Source of the DNA: Closterium sp. Naga37s-1
Lineage: Eukaryota > Streptophyta > Zygnematophyceae > Desmidiales > Closteriaceae
Assembly (NCBI GenBank): GCA_947471745.1
Contig: CANJKZ010000922.1
Span: 2,975,001 to 3,039,000, forward strand
Reading direction: 5' to 3'
DNA length: 64,000 nt
Positions 11,510 through 22,149 of the stretch are shown here, one piece after another (within the stretch, counting starts at the first letter, position 1; each line of letters starts with the position of its first letter). Under the pieces are notes generated by a model. That model ran no database searches. It was not told the origin of the DNA and worked only from the letters and a program-made list of their open reading frames with translations. The translations under genes and the position numbers were made by a program.

Positions 11510-12250
11510 CTGACGCGCCGCCCTGCTGGCTGCGGCACCGCCCCTAGCAGCTTGTCGAGCCGCTCCTAGCAGCCCACGAGCCGCCCCTGCAGTCAGCGCG
11601 CTGCCCCTGCAGCCCGCGCGCCGCTCGCTTTCGGCCCGCCCGCCGCCCCTGCAGCCCGCGCGCCGCCCACTTGCGGCCCGCCCGCCGCCCCTGCAGCCCG
11701 CGCGCCGCTCGCTTGTGGCCCGCCAGCCGCCCCTGCAGCCAGCGCGCCGCCCACTTTCGGCCCGCACGCCGCCCCTGCAGCTTGCGCGCCGCCCGATTGC
11801 GGTCTGCCGCCGCCCCTGCAGCCCGCGCGCCGCCTGCTTGCGGCCCTGCCCACCGCCCCTGCAGCCAGCGCGCCGCGCGCTGGCGGCCTGCCTGCCGCCC
11901 CTGCAGCCCGCGCGCCGCCCGCTTACGGCCCGCCCGCCGCCCCATCAGCCTGCGCGCCGCCCACTTGCGGCCCGCCCGCCACCCCTGCAGCCCCGGGTGC
12001 CGCCCCTTGCTGCCCGCCCGCCGCCCTTAGGCCCGCTCGTCGCCCCTTGCAGCCCGCGCGCCGCCCTTTGCAGCCCGTGCGCCACCCCTTGCAGCCCGCG
12101 CGCCGCCCCTTGCAGCCTGCTCGCCACCCCTTGCGGCCCGCTCGCCGCCCCTTGCAGCCTGCGCACCGCCCTCTGGCAGCCTGCTCGCCGCCCCTTTGCA
12201 TGCCCGCCCTGCTCCTTGCACCGCCTGGCTCCTGCCCGCCCTACTGCTGG
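11510..12250 (+). repeat. GC-rich minisatellite in the copia F leader
   Basis: Units of about 45 bp built on CCGCCCCTGCAGCCCGCGCG run to about 11995. They are followed by shorter units built on CGCCCCTTGCAGCCCGC to about 12190. The array sits between the primer site and the gag start. The long predicted proteins over it (Arg/Ala/Pro-rich) are shadows of the repeat. Confidence 0.85.
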
Positions 12251-12325
12251 CCACCCTAGCCGTGCGCCGCCCTGCCCTGCCTGTGTGCTGCTCTGCTAGT
12301 AGCGCGTCACCCTGCTCTACCCGCT

Positions 12326-12785
12326 ATGGCTTCTCTCCGTGTCCTCACGTTCGATTATGAGGGCCATCCCGATCCAGTTCGACACGTGGCTCGACGACTT
12401 ACAGCTGTACCTACTCAGCGACTCTAGAGACAGCGTTTCGTTGTTTGACCACACGTCTGGAGCCTCTCTCGCCCCTCCCGCCACAGTTGACAGTGCGACT
12501 TGGTCACAGTGGCTTACCTGTAACGCTGCTGCCCACTTAGCCATTCGCAACCACCTGCCGTTAGCTGAATGTGCTCACTTCAGACAGCACAAGACTGCTA
12601 AAGCACTGTACGACGCTGTAGTCGCCCGTTACTCCTCCCCTGCCACTGCTGCTCTAGGCCGTCTTATACTGCCCTACCTGTTTCCCAAGTTGTCCACCTC
12701 TGCCACGGTAGAGGACCTCGTTACCTACCTTCACACTAGCGACGCTTGCTACCGCGCTGCCCTCCCAGCAGAGTTCCTTGACAGG

Positions 12786-12816
<31 letters not shown>

Positions 12817-14156
12817 TTCCCCGATGTACATCACTCTCTACTTCATAGTCACCCGCCTCCCTGACTCTCTTCGCGCAATAAGGGACCACTTTCCCGCACT
12901 TGACCCCTCAGACCTCACTGTTGACCTGCTCGAGCAGCACCTCCTTGCAGCTAAGACTAGTGTAGTCGCTGTAGGTGCCGCTTGTGGCACTCCTCGCACG
13001 CCCTTCTTTGAGGGGTGTTCCCCCTCCCCCCTTGCCCCCTCCTACGCCTCTGCTGCTGCTGTTGACGTCCTTGGTGCTGAGGATGTTGGGGCTGCTTCTG
13101 CTAGTGGGAAACGCCACAGCAGCAAGGGCAAGGGTGGCAGGAGTAGTGGAGGTGGCAGCGGGGGTGGTAGTGGGGGCAGCAGTGGAGGTGGTGGAGGTAG
13201 TGGAGGTGGTGGCAATGGTGGGAGTGGTGGCGGGAGTGGGGGCTTCGGTGGCGGCGGTGGTGGCTGCGGTGGGGGTGGCGGTAGTGGCGGCAATGGGAGT
13301 GGTGGCAGTCAGGGTGGAGCTGTTCAGAGGGGAGGTTCTGGCGGTGGCCAGCGGCAGCAGTAGTAGCGTCGGAGCAAGACCCCTTCGCCCTAGCAGCTTC
13401 GTGAGTGGTTTTCTCAGCGTGGGGCGTCTGGGGGTAGTGTAAGCTGCCCGTATGTCATTCGCACGGGTGACCATGCTGGTCAGACATGCGGGAAGCCTCA
13501 CACTCAGCACCGCTGCTTCTCCCGCCTAGATGACGCTTGGCGTGCAGAGTTTGGTGACGAGGCCGAGCGCCCCCGCTGGGCATAACTGCTTCGGTTTGGA
13601 GTTGCTATCTGAGTCCTTGACTATGATGCTATCCTTGCTGCTATGTATGCCTTGTCTGTTAGTGCTGAGGGTGACTGTTACCTTGTGTGTGCCGCCTGAC
13701 CCAGGTATAGAGGCTGCTGCTCTAGGTGCTAGTGAGTCTGCTCTCCCTGGTACTACGCCTGCTGAGGCCTTGCACACCTTTACACTTGACTCATGTGCAT
13801 CCCGTTGTTTCTTTCGCGACAGCACCACCCTCACTCCTCTCTCTGCACCTGTACCGGTCAGACTAGGTGACCCCTCACGGGTCCCAGTTCTTGCCCGTTC
13901 CTCCACTGTTCTCCCGTGTCCGGCGGTTCCGTCCGGCTCACTGTCAGGTCTTCACCTCCACTCGTTCTCTACGAACTTGGTGAGTACCGCTGCCCTCCAG
14001 GATGAGATGGTCACTACCACCACGCCTGGGGGTCAGCGTGTGTCGATCTGCACGTGTACACGGACGGGCCGTCACCTGGCCATGTTCACCCGTCGGCCTG
14101 GGTCGAGTCTGTACACACTTGCTACCGAGCCTCCTCAAGTAGATGCGTCTGCCTAG
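12326..14156 (+). pseudogene. Copia F gag-protease, broken
   Basis: ATG at 12326 begins MASLRVLTFDYEG, the family's gag N-terminus, but the frame shifts within 40 bases. Gag core runs in 12339-12790. A run of about 29 C at 12788-12816, against 9 in copia D, shifts the frame again. The second half at 12824-13363 has MYITLYF, then the Gly-rich domain, ending in tandem TAG codons after Gln codons. Segment 13440-13510 keeps the C-x13-C-x3-H-x4-C motif. The protease reads LDSCASRCFF, with Cys where copia D has Gly. Confidence 0.8.
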
Positions 14157-15875
14157 GTGTCCGCGTCAGGTCCGGTAACACCCCCTTGCTCGTGAGCCTA
14201 TGTCTCGTCCTGCCTCACCTGTTCGCGCTGTTTGCACTGGTCGTCGTGTTCCTCATCTGCGTCCTCCTCCTGTCCCGGGCACGCACCATATGGCACTGCG
14301 TCCTTCCTCTCTTGCTGACAGTCTAAACCCTGAGTCTAACTTAGTTCGTGCTGCGAGTCCTACTGTCCCTCGTCTTCTAGCCTTTGTTGTCACTGACCCT
14401 TCGTTTGAATCTGCTGCTCCGTCTGCCCTAGTTTCTAAGCTTGTTGACTTTGCTGCCGCCTGTCGTTTTGACTACGCCGCTAGTCTTGTTGCTGAGTCTT
14501 AGTCTGACTGTCCTCCGTCCGTCGGGGGTGAGTGTGCTCTTAGCACGGACGTCCTTGAGGACAGGAAGGAGGACTTTGAGTGTTTTACAGCTCCTGTACC
14601 TCATCTCGTGTCCATGCTGAATGCAACTGAGGGAGACCCGGATGCACCAGACATCCCGACCCCGCGCTCTTACGTTGAGGAGATTGCGGGTCCCTAATCC
14701 TCTCAGTGGCAGACAGCCTTGGACATAGAGATGGCATCCTAGAAGTCCACAGGCACCTACGTTGACGCAGTTCCCCCTCCTGGGGCGAACATAGTCGATG
14801 GCATGTGGATTTTCAGGGTGAAGTGGCCGCCGAGTTCTCCGCCTGCCTTCAAGGCTCGTTACGTTGCACGAGGCTTCAGTCAGCGACAGGGAGTTGACTT
14901 CTTCCAGACCTTCTCCCCTACCCCGAAGATGACTACTCTCCGGGTACTGCCTCACGACTACGAGCTTAACTCTCTTGACTTCAGCACAGCTTTCTTACAG
15001 GGCAGCCTGCACGAAGAGATCTGGGTGCGCCGCCCACCTAGCTTCACTGGGTTGTTTCCTGCAGGTACCTAGTGGAGCCTCCGGCGGCAAGTCTACAATC
15101 TCCGCCAAGCACCTCGCGAGTGGCACAACACAATGAGGACGACGCTTGCGGATCTTGGGTTTGCTCCTTTTCTTGCTGACCCGTCGCTGTTTCTACGCAC
15201 CGACACTTCGCTGCCGCCGTTCTACATCCTCGTGTACGTCGACAACTTGGTCTTTGCCACTGCTGACACTGAGGCACTGGCCCTTGTGAAGTCGGAGCTG
15301 CAGAAGCGACACAGCTGCACTGACCTGAGTGAGCTGCGCAGCTATCTTGGCTTGCAGATCACCCGGGACAGAGCACGGCGCACCATCACCTTGACTCAGT
15401 CACACATGGTGCACCAGGACAGCGCTTCGGCTTCCGGTACTCCTCGCCACAGTCCACTCCTATGCATACCGGTCACTCGCTCTCAGCTCCACCTTCGGAC
15501 AAGTCTGTAGAGCCGAGTGGCCCGTATCCAGAGCTTGTGGGTTGCCTCATGTACCTGATGACCTGCACTCGACCTGACCTTGCCTACCCTCTTAGCATCC
15601 TGGCACACTACGTTGCGCCTGGGAGACACCGACCAGAGCACTAGGAGGCCGCTAAGAGGGTGTTGCGCTACTTGTGCAATACGTTGGGCATGGGGCTCGT
15701 GCTTGGAGGACGGGGTCCATTTGTCTTCACTGGACATGCATACTCTTCTTGGGTTGACGACTTGGCTACGCATCGGTCGTCACAGGGTTACACTTTCAGC
15801 CTTGGCTCCGGCTCTGTTTCTTGGCGGTCTACCCGCTCGTCTTCTGTTCTCAGTTCTAGTTGTGAGGCTGAGATC
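14157..15875 (+). pseudogene. Copia F linker tail and RT, integrase missing
   Basis: From 14200 the frame matches the segment just before RT in D/H/J (REP..RPASPVR), so integrase and most of the linker are deleted at about 14195. RT domains follow in order: KARYVARGFSQRQG, STAFLQG and then YVDN. The second catalytic Asp of YVDD is Asn here, so RT would be inactive even without the stops at 14500, 14695, 14741 and 15070. It is cut at CEAEI (15875) by copia H and resumes at 23561. Confidence 0.85.
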
Positions 15876-16010
15876 TGTGAGAAGGATTTGACGAAAGAAT
15901 GATTGAATTAGGAAATGAGAAGGGTACAAGTAGGAAACACATAAGTGTTGTACCCTCTAAGGACTACCCCACTACAGCCTAAACAGACTATAGTAAATAT
16001 ATGTTTGACA
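15876..16010 (-). repeat. Copia H 3' LTR
   Basis: 135 bp, TGTGAGAAGG...GTTTGACA on plus. It is identical by eye to 23421-23555. The CTATGGGTGTG tract lies just outside at 16011-16021 on the minus strand. Confidence 0.95.
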
Positions 16011-16239
16011 CACACCCATAGGCAAAGTGGGGGAGAACAAGGAGTCACAAGACCAGTCAAGAAAGACAAAGCAAACTCAGGGTGGATCACAAAGTCACCA
16101 CACAGTCTGAGCACAAGCAAAGGGCCAGAAGGCCAATTCACATGCAGAGTTATATAAAGGAAAGCAAACAATACAGTGAACACAATCTAGCAAGTGTAAG
16201 CATGCAGGTATAAGTATATAGAGTACAGTACAAGCAGAG

Positions 16240-19200
16240 TCAAGAAGTCAACAAGTGAGGCACAGTAGGTACAAGGCCTAACACAGTACAGAAACGCTGA
16301 TGATCACAAGGCTGAAGTGCCTTGGTGAAAACATCAGCAGTGTTGGCCTGAGAGGCCACGTAAGCAAGACGAAGCTGGCCACGCTGCTGCAACTCTCGAG
16401 CAAGGAAGTAGCGCATAGCAATGTGCTTCGTTCTGTGCTCCAGTCTGTGCTCCTGACACAAGGCCAGCATGGCCTTGTTGTCGACGTACAGAACTGGAGG
16501 AGAACGAGGCGCCTCTCCCAAGTCGGTCAGCAGGTAGGTGAGCCAGCGAAGCTCCTGTGCAGCCATGGACCCAGCGTAGATCTCAGCCTCGCAATTGGAG
16601 CTGAGAACAGAAGAAGAGCGGGTAGACCGCCAGGAGACAGAACCGGAGCCAAGGCTGAAGGTGTAACCCTGTGACCACCGCTGCGTAGCCAAGTCGTCAA
16701 CCCAGGAGGCGTCAGCGTGACCAGTGAGGACAACTCGAGCCCGTCCTCCAAGCACGAGCCCCATGCCCGATGTACTGCACAAGTATCGCAACACCCTCTT
16801 CGTAGCATCCCAGTGCACCTTTCGGTGCCTGCCGGGAGCCACGTAGCGAGCTGGAAGGCTGAGAGGGTATGCGAGGTCAGGTCGTGTGCAAGTCATCAGG
16901 TACATGAGGCAGCCCACAAGCTCTGGATACGGGCCACTCGGCTCTACGGACTCGTCCGAAGGTGGAGCTGAGAGCGAGTGACCGGTAGGCAGAGGAGTGG
17001 ACTGTGGCGAGGAGTAGGTGAAGCCGAAGCGCTGAAGGACCTGCTGCACCATGTGTGACTGAGTCAAGGTAATGGTGCGCTGTGCTCTGTCCCGGGTGAT
17101 CCGCAAGCCAAGATAGCTTGTCAGCTCACCCAGGTCTGTGCACGTGTGTCTCTTCTGCAGTTCGGACTTCACGTGGGCGAGTGCCTCCGTGTCAGCAGTA
17201 GCAAAGACAAGGTCGTCTACGTACACAAGAACGTAGAACGGCGGCAGAGTAGCGTCAGTGCGTAGAAACAGAGAAGGGTCAGCAGTGGAAGGAGCAAAAC
17301 CAAGAGCAGCAAGAGTCGTCCTGAGCGTGTCGTGCCACTCACGGGGCGCCTGGCGGAGACCGTAGACTGGCCGCCGGAGGCTCCACTGGGTACCAGGAGG
17401 AAACGACCCAGTGAAGCCAGGTGGGCGGCGCAGCCAGATCTCCTCGTGCAGGCTGCCCTGTAGGAAGGCTGTGCTGAAGTCAAGCGAGTGGAGCTCGTAG
17501 TCACGCTGAGCAGCAACGTGCAGCAGTACCCGAAGAGTGGTCATCTTCGGGGTAGGGGAGAAGGTCTGAAAGAAGTCAACTCCCTGTCGCTGACTGAAGC
17601 CACGTGCAACGTAACGCGCCTTGAAGGCAGGCGGAGAACCCGGCGGCCGCTTCACCCTGAAGATCCACATGCCACTGACGATGTTCGCCCCAGGTGGGGG
17701 AACCTCGTCTACGTAGGTGCCTGTGGACTTCCAGGAAGCCATCTCTGCGTCCATGGCTGCCTGCCACTGGGAGGAGTAGGGACCCTCTATCGCCTCTGCG
17801 TAAGAGCGCGGGGTCGGGATGTCTAGTGCATCCGGGTCTCCCTCAGGGGCAAGCAGCATGGACACGAGATGAGGTGAAGCAGCAGCAAAGCACTCAAGGT
17901 CCTCCTGCCTGTCCTCAAGGACGTCCGTGCCAAGAGCACACTCACCCCCGACGGACGGAGGACAGACAGACACAGACGCAGACTCAGCAACAAGACTAGC
18001 GGCGTAGTCTAGGCGACAGGCTGCAGCAAAGTCAACAAGCTCAGCAACAAGAGCAGACGCAGCAGAGAACTCAAACAGGGGGTCAGTGACAGCAGTGGCC
18101 AGAAAGCGCGTGACAGTAGGACTAGCAGCACGAAGGGAGTCAGACTCCGGGTCCAGACCGTCAGGAAGAGAGGACGCAGGAGGAGAGGGCAGAGGGACAC
18201 GCTGTGGAGCAGTGGAAGGACGCAGAGTCATAGAGTGAGTGCCAGGGACAGGAGGAAGACGCGGACGCGAAACACGACCTGCGCGAACAGAACGGACAGG
18301 CGACGTAGAACGAGACGCAGGCGACACAGGACGCGACTCAGGCTCACGACGCTCCGTAAGACCTCTAGTCGGACCAGAGTAAGGAGAAGGACCAGGCAGC
18401 GGAGAGGCCGGCTGTAACTGCGACTGAGACGGGACAGGCGGTGGACTCAGGGAAGGAGGAGGAGGACCAGGAGAAGGTGGGGAGCCAAGAACCTGCTGAA
18501 GAAGCGGAACGTAGTACGGCCGCGGCCGCGCAGCGCCTCGAGAAACAGCAGAGACAGAACCGGTACCCTCAGCCTCAGGGTCTCCAGTCCTAGCAGCACC
18601 TCCAGCAGCTCCAGCACCAGCAGCACCTCCTGTAGCTCGAGTACCAGCACCACCTCCAGCAGCACCAGCACCTCCAGCACCAGCACCACCTCCAGCAATG
18701 TCAGCACCTCCAGTAGCTCCAGTAGCACCTCCAGCACCAGCAGCACCTCCAGCAACTCCAGCACCTCCAGCAGCACCCGCACCAGCAGCATCTCCAGCAG
18801 CAACCCGACAGCGCCGAGAGTACCACTCACGAAGCCACTGTGGAGAGAGGGGCTCCCGCCGCGACGGGACACCCAGAGCACCTCCAGACTCAACACGCGC
18901 AGGCTCAGCACCTCCAGACACAGTACCCTCAGGCGCCACACCCCCAGGCTCAGCACGCCCAGTCTCAGCACCCCCAGACTCAGCACCCCCAGTGTCAGCA
19001 CCCCCAGTCCCCGCACCCGCAGGGTCAGCACCCCTAGCAGCACCTGAGTCGACAGCTACCTCGACCGGCTCGGCAGGGTCTACCTGGGACACACCTGAGG
19101 GGGCAGGACCCTGGGGGGGGAGGGGGACTACCGGAGGAGTACCTGGGGCAAGGAAGAGCGGCGGGGGAGGAGGAGAGGCAGTGCGGTAGGGAAAGAGACG

Positions 19201-20172
19201 GTAGTACGACACCGACTCGTCAAACGTGACGTCCTGCGAAGACAGAATACGACGCGAGCTGGGGTGGTAGAACTGCCACCCGGGTGCGTCAGGAGGGAAG
19301 CCAAGGAAGACACAGGGAACGGCACGGGAGGACAGCTTGTCCGCTGTAGTATCGCGGACAAAAGCTCGAGATCCCCAGACACGGAACGCGGACGCATCGC
19401 CAACCTTCCCCGTCCACCGCAGAGTAGGTGTGGTCTCCGGCAAGGAGACACGAGGCTGAAGGTTGATCTGATGCGCAGCGTACTGAACCGCAAACGGCCA
19501 CAGAAAGTGGGGAGCAGCCGCATGGATCATGGACGTACGAGCGACATCCATGACCATGGCAATGCGGCGCTCAGCAATCCCATTTTGCTGCGGGGAGGCC
19601 GGAAGCGTGAACGTCTGGCGGATGCCCTCCAAACGACAGAAGGCTCTCAGAAGGTCGGAGGAAAACTCCCCACCTCTGTCTGAGTGCAGACGCAAAACAG
19701 GAAGGTCGGAGCCGAAACTCTCACTAAGCTGGCGACGAGCACCGCGGATCCAGTCGATCAACACCTCAGTGACCTCACCCTTGCTGCGCAAGGGGAAGAC
19801 TGTGGTGTAACGGGAGTAGTCGTCAACGACCAGCAGGAAGTAACGCTCGTGACCCTGTCCACGAACGCGGGCTGGGCCCCACACGTCCATGTGAAGAGTC
19901 TGCAGAGGGGCCTCAGTCGGAGGAAACGAGGAGGAGTGAGGAGCGGCGCGCTGCCGGCCCTCGACACAAGGAACACAGGTGGGGGCAGGCCCCGGAGGAA
20001 GGGGAGGGAGGGACCTGGGGAGTCCAGAGACAAGAGCACGGGAGGCCATACCTCGAAGACGAGGCAGGGAGGGGTGACCAAGGCGGTGGTGCCAGAGGAG
20101 AGTCTCGTGCGCCAGAGGACGACACGAGCAGGGGGCAGACGCAGGACTAGACCTGGACGCAGTAGCAAACAC
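16240..20172 (-). CDS. Copia H pol: integrase, RT, RNase H
   Basis: An open frame of 1,310 codons. In order it has: the pre-integrase zinc segment (HETLLWHHRLGH, then CVPCVEG), which binds zinc through HHCC; the DDE integrase core with MDVWGP, HSDRGGEF and NGIAERR; a linker of GGAE/GGA repeats and a Ser/Pro-rich stretch; RT with FKARYVARGFSQ, DFSTAFLQG and YVDDLVFA; and RNase H with GHADASW, CEAEIYAG and VLYVDNKA. It ends in TGA at 16240. The ATG at 20172 follows the TAG at 20191 and may not be a natural start, because in copia D this is one continuous polyprotein. Confidence 0.9.
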   Translation of the reverse strand: MFATASRSSPASAPCSCRPLAHETLLWHHRLGHPSLPRLRGMASRALVSGLPRSLPPLPPGPAPTCVPCVEGRQRAAPHSSSFPPTEAPLQTLHMDVWGPARVRGQGHERYFLLVVDDYSRYTTVFPLRSKGEVTEVLIDWIRGARRQLSESFGSDLPVLRLHSDRGGEFSSDLLRAFCRLEGIRQTFTLPASPQQNGIAERRIAMVMDVARTSMIHAAAPHFLWPFAVQYAAHQINLQPRVSLPETTPTLRWTGKVGDASAFRVWGSRAFVRDTTADKLSSRAVPCVFLGFPPDAPGWQFYHPSSRRILSSQDVTFDESVSYYRLFPYRTASPPPPPLFLAPGTPPVVPLPPQGPAPSGVSQVDPAEPVEVAVDSGAARGADPAGAGTGGADTGGAESGGAETGRAEPGGVAPEGTVSGGAEPARVESGGALGVPSRREPLSPQWLREWYSRRCRVAAGDAAGAGAAGGAGVAGGAAGAGGATGATGGADIAGGGAGAGGAGAAGGGAGTRATGGAAGAGAAGGAARTGDPEAEGTGSVSAVSRGAARPRPYYVPLLQQVLGSPPSPGPPPPSLSPPPVPSQSQLQPASPLPGPSPYSGPTRGLTERREPESRPVSPASRSTSPVRSVRAGRVSRPRLPPVPGTHSMTLRPSTAPQRVPLPSPPASSLPDGLDPESDSLRAASPTVTRFLATAVTDPLFEFSAASALVAELVDFAAACRLDYAASLVAESASVSVCPPSVGGECALGTDVLEDRQEDLECFAAASPHLVSMLLAPEGDPDALDIPTPRSYAEAIEGPYSSQWQAAMDAEMASWKSTGTYVDEVPPPGANIVSGMWIFRVKRPPGSPPAFKARYVARGFSQRQGVDFFQTFSPTPKMTTLRVLLHVAAQRDYELHSLDFSTAFLQGSLHEEIWLRRPPGFTGSFPPGTQWSLRRPVYGLRQAPREWHDTLRTTLAALGFAPSTADPSLFLRTDATLPPFYVLVYVDDLVFATADTEALAHVKSELQKRHTCTDLGELTSYLGLRITRDRAQRTITLTQSHMVQQVLQRFGFTYSSPQSTPLPTGHSLSAPPSDESVEPSGPYPELVGCLMYLMTCTRPDLAYPLSLPARYVAPGRHRKVHWDATKRVLRYLCSTSGMGLVLGGRARVVLTGHADASWVDDLATQRWSQGYTFSLGSGSVSWRSTRSSSVLSSNCEAEIYAGSMAAQELRWLTYLLTDLGEAPRSPPVLYVDNKAMLALCQEHRLEHRTKHIAMRYFLARELQQRGQLRLAYVASQANTADVFTKALQPCDHQRFCTVLGLVPTVPHLLTS

Positions 20173-20190
20173 CTGACTGGACGCAGCTAC

Positions 20191-22053
20191 CTAACCAGAC
20201 GCAGGGACCGGAGGAGGCGCAGTAGTCAGTGTGTACAGACTCGACCCTGGCCGACGGGTGAACGTGGCCAGGTGGCAGCCCGTCCGAGAGCAAGTGCAGT
20301 GGGTCACACGCTGACCTCCAGGGGTGAACTGGTCAACCCACGCGTCCTGGAGGTCAGCTCCACTCACCAAGTTCGTAGAGAACGAGGGGAGGTGGAGTCC
20401 CGACAGCAAGCCCGACGGGGCCGCAGGACACGGTAGAACCGTGGAGGAGTGTGCAAGGACTGGTCCCCCGGAGGGGTCAGCAAGGGAGACCGCAACAGGC
20501 CGACGGAGCGGCGTGAGCGTGGTGCTGTCTCTAAAGAAAGAGCGCCAAGCACCAGAGTCAAGTGTGAAGGTGTGAAAGGACTCAGTAGGTGCAGTACCAG
20601 AGGGAGGAGACGTACCAGCACCTGGAGCAGCAGACGCACTAGCACCTAGAGCAGCGGCCGCACTAGCACCTAGAGCAGCAGCGACAGTGCCCGGGTCGGG
20701 CGGGACACGCAGGTAACAGTCACCCTCAGTAATATCAGCAAGAGCATACATGGCAGCAAGGATAGCATCAAAATCTAGATCAAAGATAGGCACATTCTGC
20801 AGAAGCAGATCATGCCAACGAGGAAGATCAACAGCGTCAGGAAACTGGGTACGCCAAGCGTCAGTCAAGCGGCCAAAGCAGCGCTGCGTGGTGTGTGGGA
20901 GACCACACACCTCCCCACTACGAGTGCCGGTGCGAAGAACGTACGCGCAGGGACCTGCACCCCCAGACCTCCCACGGCCAGTGTACCACTCACGAAGCTG
21001 CTGAACAGACGGGGTCTCACGGGTGCGCAGCTGCTGCGGACGCTGGCTGCCACCAAAGCCTCCACGCTGCGTGGCCGCACCGCGACCAGCACCACCTCCT
21101 CCGCTACCTCCACCAGCGCCGCCGCCGCCGCCACCTCCTCCACCACCGCCGCCACGGCCGCCACTGCCGCCACCTACGCCCCCACTCCCGGAAACACCCC
21201 CACCACCACCTCCACCTCCTCCACCTCCTACACCGCTGCCTCCACCGCCCCCACCACCACCCCTGCTTCCCTTGCCCTTGCCAGTGCGGCGTCGCCCACT
21301 AGGGGCAGACGCAGCGCCGACCTCCTCAGTGCCAACGAGGTCGACAGCAGCAGCAGAGGCAACAGAGGGGAGAAGGGGGACAGGGGAACACCCCTCAAAG
21401 AAGGGGGTGCGACGGTCACCGCGAGAAGCACCAACAGCTAAGATACTCTTCTCAGCTGCAGCAAGGCGCTCCTCTAGCAAGTCGACATTCAGCTCGGTGG
21501 GGCAAAGGGAGAGAAAGTGGTCCCTGACTGAAGAAAGAGAGTCAGGGAGGCGGGTGACTAGGTAGTAAAGGGTGATGTACATGGGGGGGGGGTTCTTGGC
21601 ACAGAACTCAGTGGGAAGGGCAGCGCGGTAGCGGGCGTCACTAGTGCGAAGGTGAGCAACTAGGTCAGCGACAGTGGCAAAGGCAGCAAGGTCAGGGAAA
21701 AGGTACGGTAGCATGAGGCGGCTGAGGGCAGCAGGGGCAGGGGAGGAGTAGCGTGCAACTACAGCGTCGTACAGAGCCCTAGCACTCTTGTACTGACTAA
21801 AGTGCGCGCGCTCAGTAGACGGCAGGTGGTTGCGCACAGCAAGACGAGCAGCAGCATCGCGCGTGAGCCACTGCGAGCGAACAGTACTGTCAGCATCAGC
21901 AGTAGGGGCAGGAGAGGCGCCAGAAGTGAGATCGAACAGGGAGAGACCATCCTTGCTATCGCACTGTAGGAAAAGCTGCAGATCATCTAGCCAGACCTCA
22001 AAGTCAACAGCCCGACCCTCAGCATCAAAGGTAAGAACATTGAGACTAGCCAT
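20191..22053 (-). CDS. Copia H gag-protease
   Basis: The 620-codon frame starts at ATG 22053 with MASLNVLTFDAEGRAVDF, as in its relatives. It contains the gag core, a Gly-rich domain at about residues 265-345, the conserved C-x13-C-x3-H-x4-C motif and the aspartic protease with LDSGAWRSFF, catalytic Asp at residue 499. It ends in TAG at 20191-20193. The frame continues beyond in phase, and J and D have CAG or sense codons there, so the stop is probably a single C-to-T change. Gag would form the particle and protease would cut the polyprotein. Confidence 0.9.
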   Translation of the reverse strand: MASLNVLTFDAEGRAVDFEVWLDDLQLFLQCDSKDGLSLFDLTSGASPAPTADADSTVRSQWLTRDAAARLAVRNHLPSTERAHFSQYKSARALYDAVVARYSSPAPAALSRLMLPYLFPDLAAFATVADLVAHLRTSDARYRAALPTEFCAKNPPPMYITLYYLVTRLPDSLSSVRDHFLSLCPTELNVDLLEERLAAAEKSILAVGASRGDRRTPFFEGCSPVPLLPSVASAAAVDLVGTEEVGAASAPSGRRRTGKGKGSRGGGGGGGGSGVGGGGGGGGGGGVSGSGGVGGGSGGRGGGGGGGGGGGGAGGGSGGGGAGRGAATQRGGFGGSQRPQQLRTRETPSVQQLREWYTGRGRSGGAGPCAYVLRTGTRSGEVCGLPHTTQRCFGRLTDAWRTQFPDAVDLPRWHDLLLQNVPIFDLDFDAILAAMYALADITEGDCYLRVPPDPGTVAAALGASAAAALGASASAAPGAGTSPPSGTAPTESFHTFTLDSGAWRSFFRDSTTLTPLRRPVAVSLADPSGGPVLAHSSTVLPCPAAPSGLLSGLHLPSFSTNLVSGADLQDAWVDQFTPGGQRVTHCTCSRTGCHLATFTRRPGSSLYTLTTAPPPVPASG

Positions 22054-22149
22054 GACAGGAGAAGCAGCAGGCTAGCAGTAGCAGTAGTGGAACTCGGCTA
22101 AGCAGGCTAGGTAGGGCGGCGCAGCTCGGCAGGGCGGTGTGGCTTGGCA

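Noticed and set aside
11544-12299. Long Arg/Ala/Pro-rich frames on both strands of the F leader (and similar ones in E, H, G, J and D leaders)
   Set aside because: They follow the GC-rich tandem units in several frames at once and have no family resemblance; stop-free frames are expected at this base composition.
13042-13510. Pro-rich or Val-rich proteins opposite or beside the Gly-rich gag domains (also near 21023, 29533, 36817, 49298 and 49441)
   Set aside because: These are antisense or shifted readings of the Gly-codon repeats; the gag frame explains the sequence.
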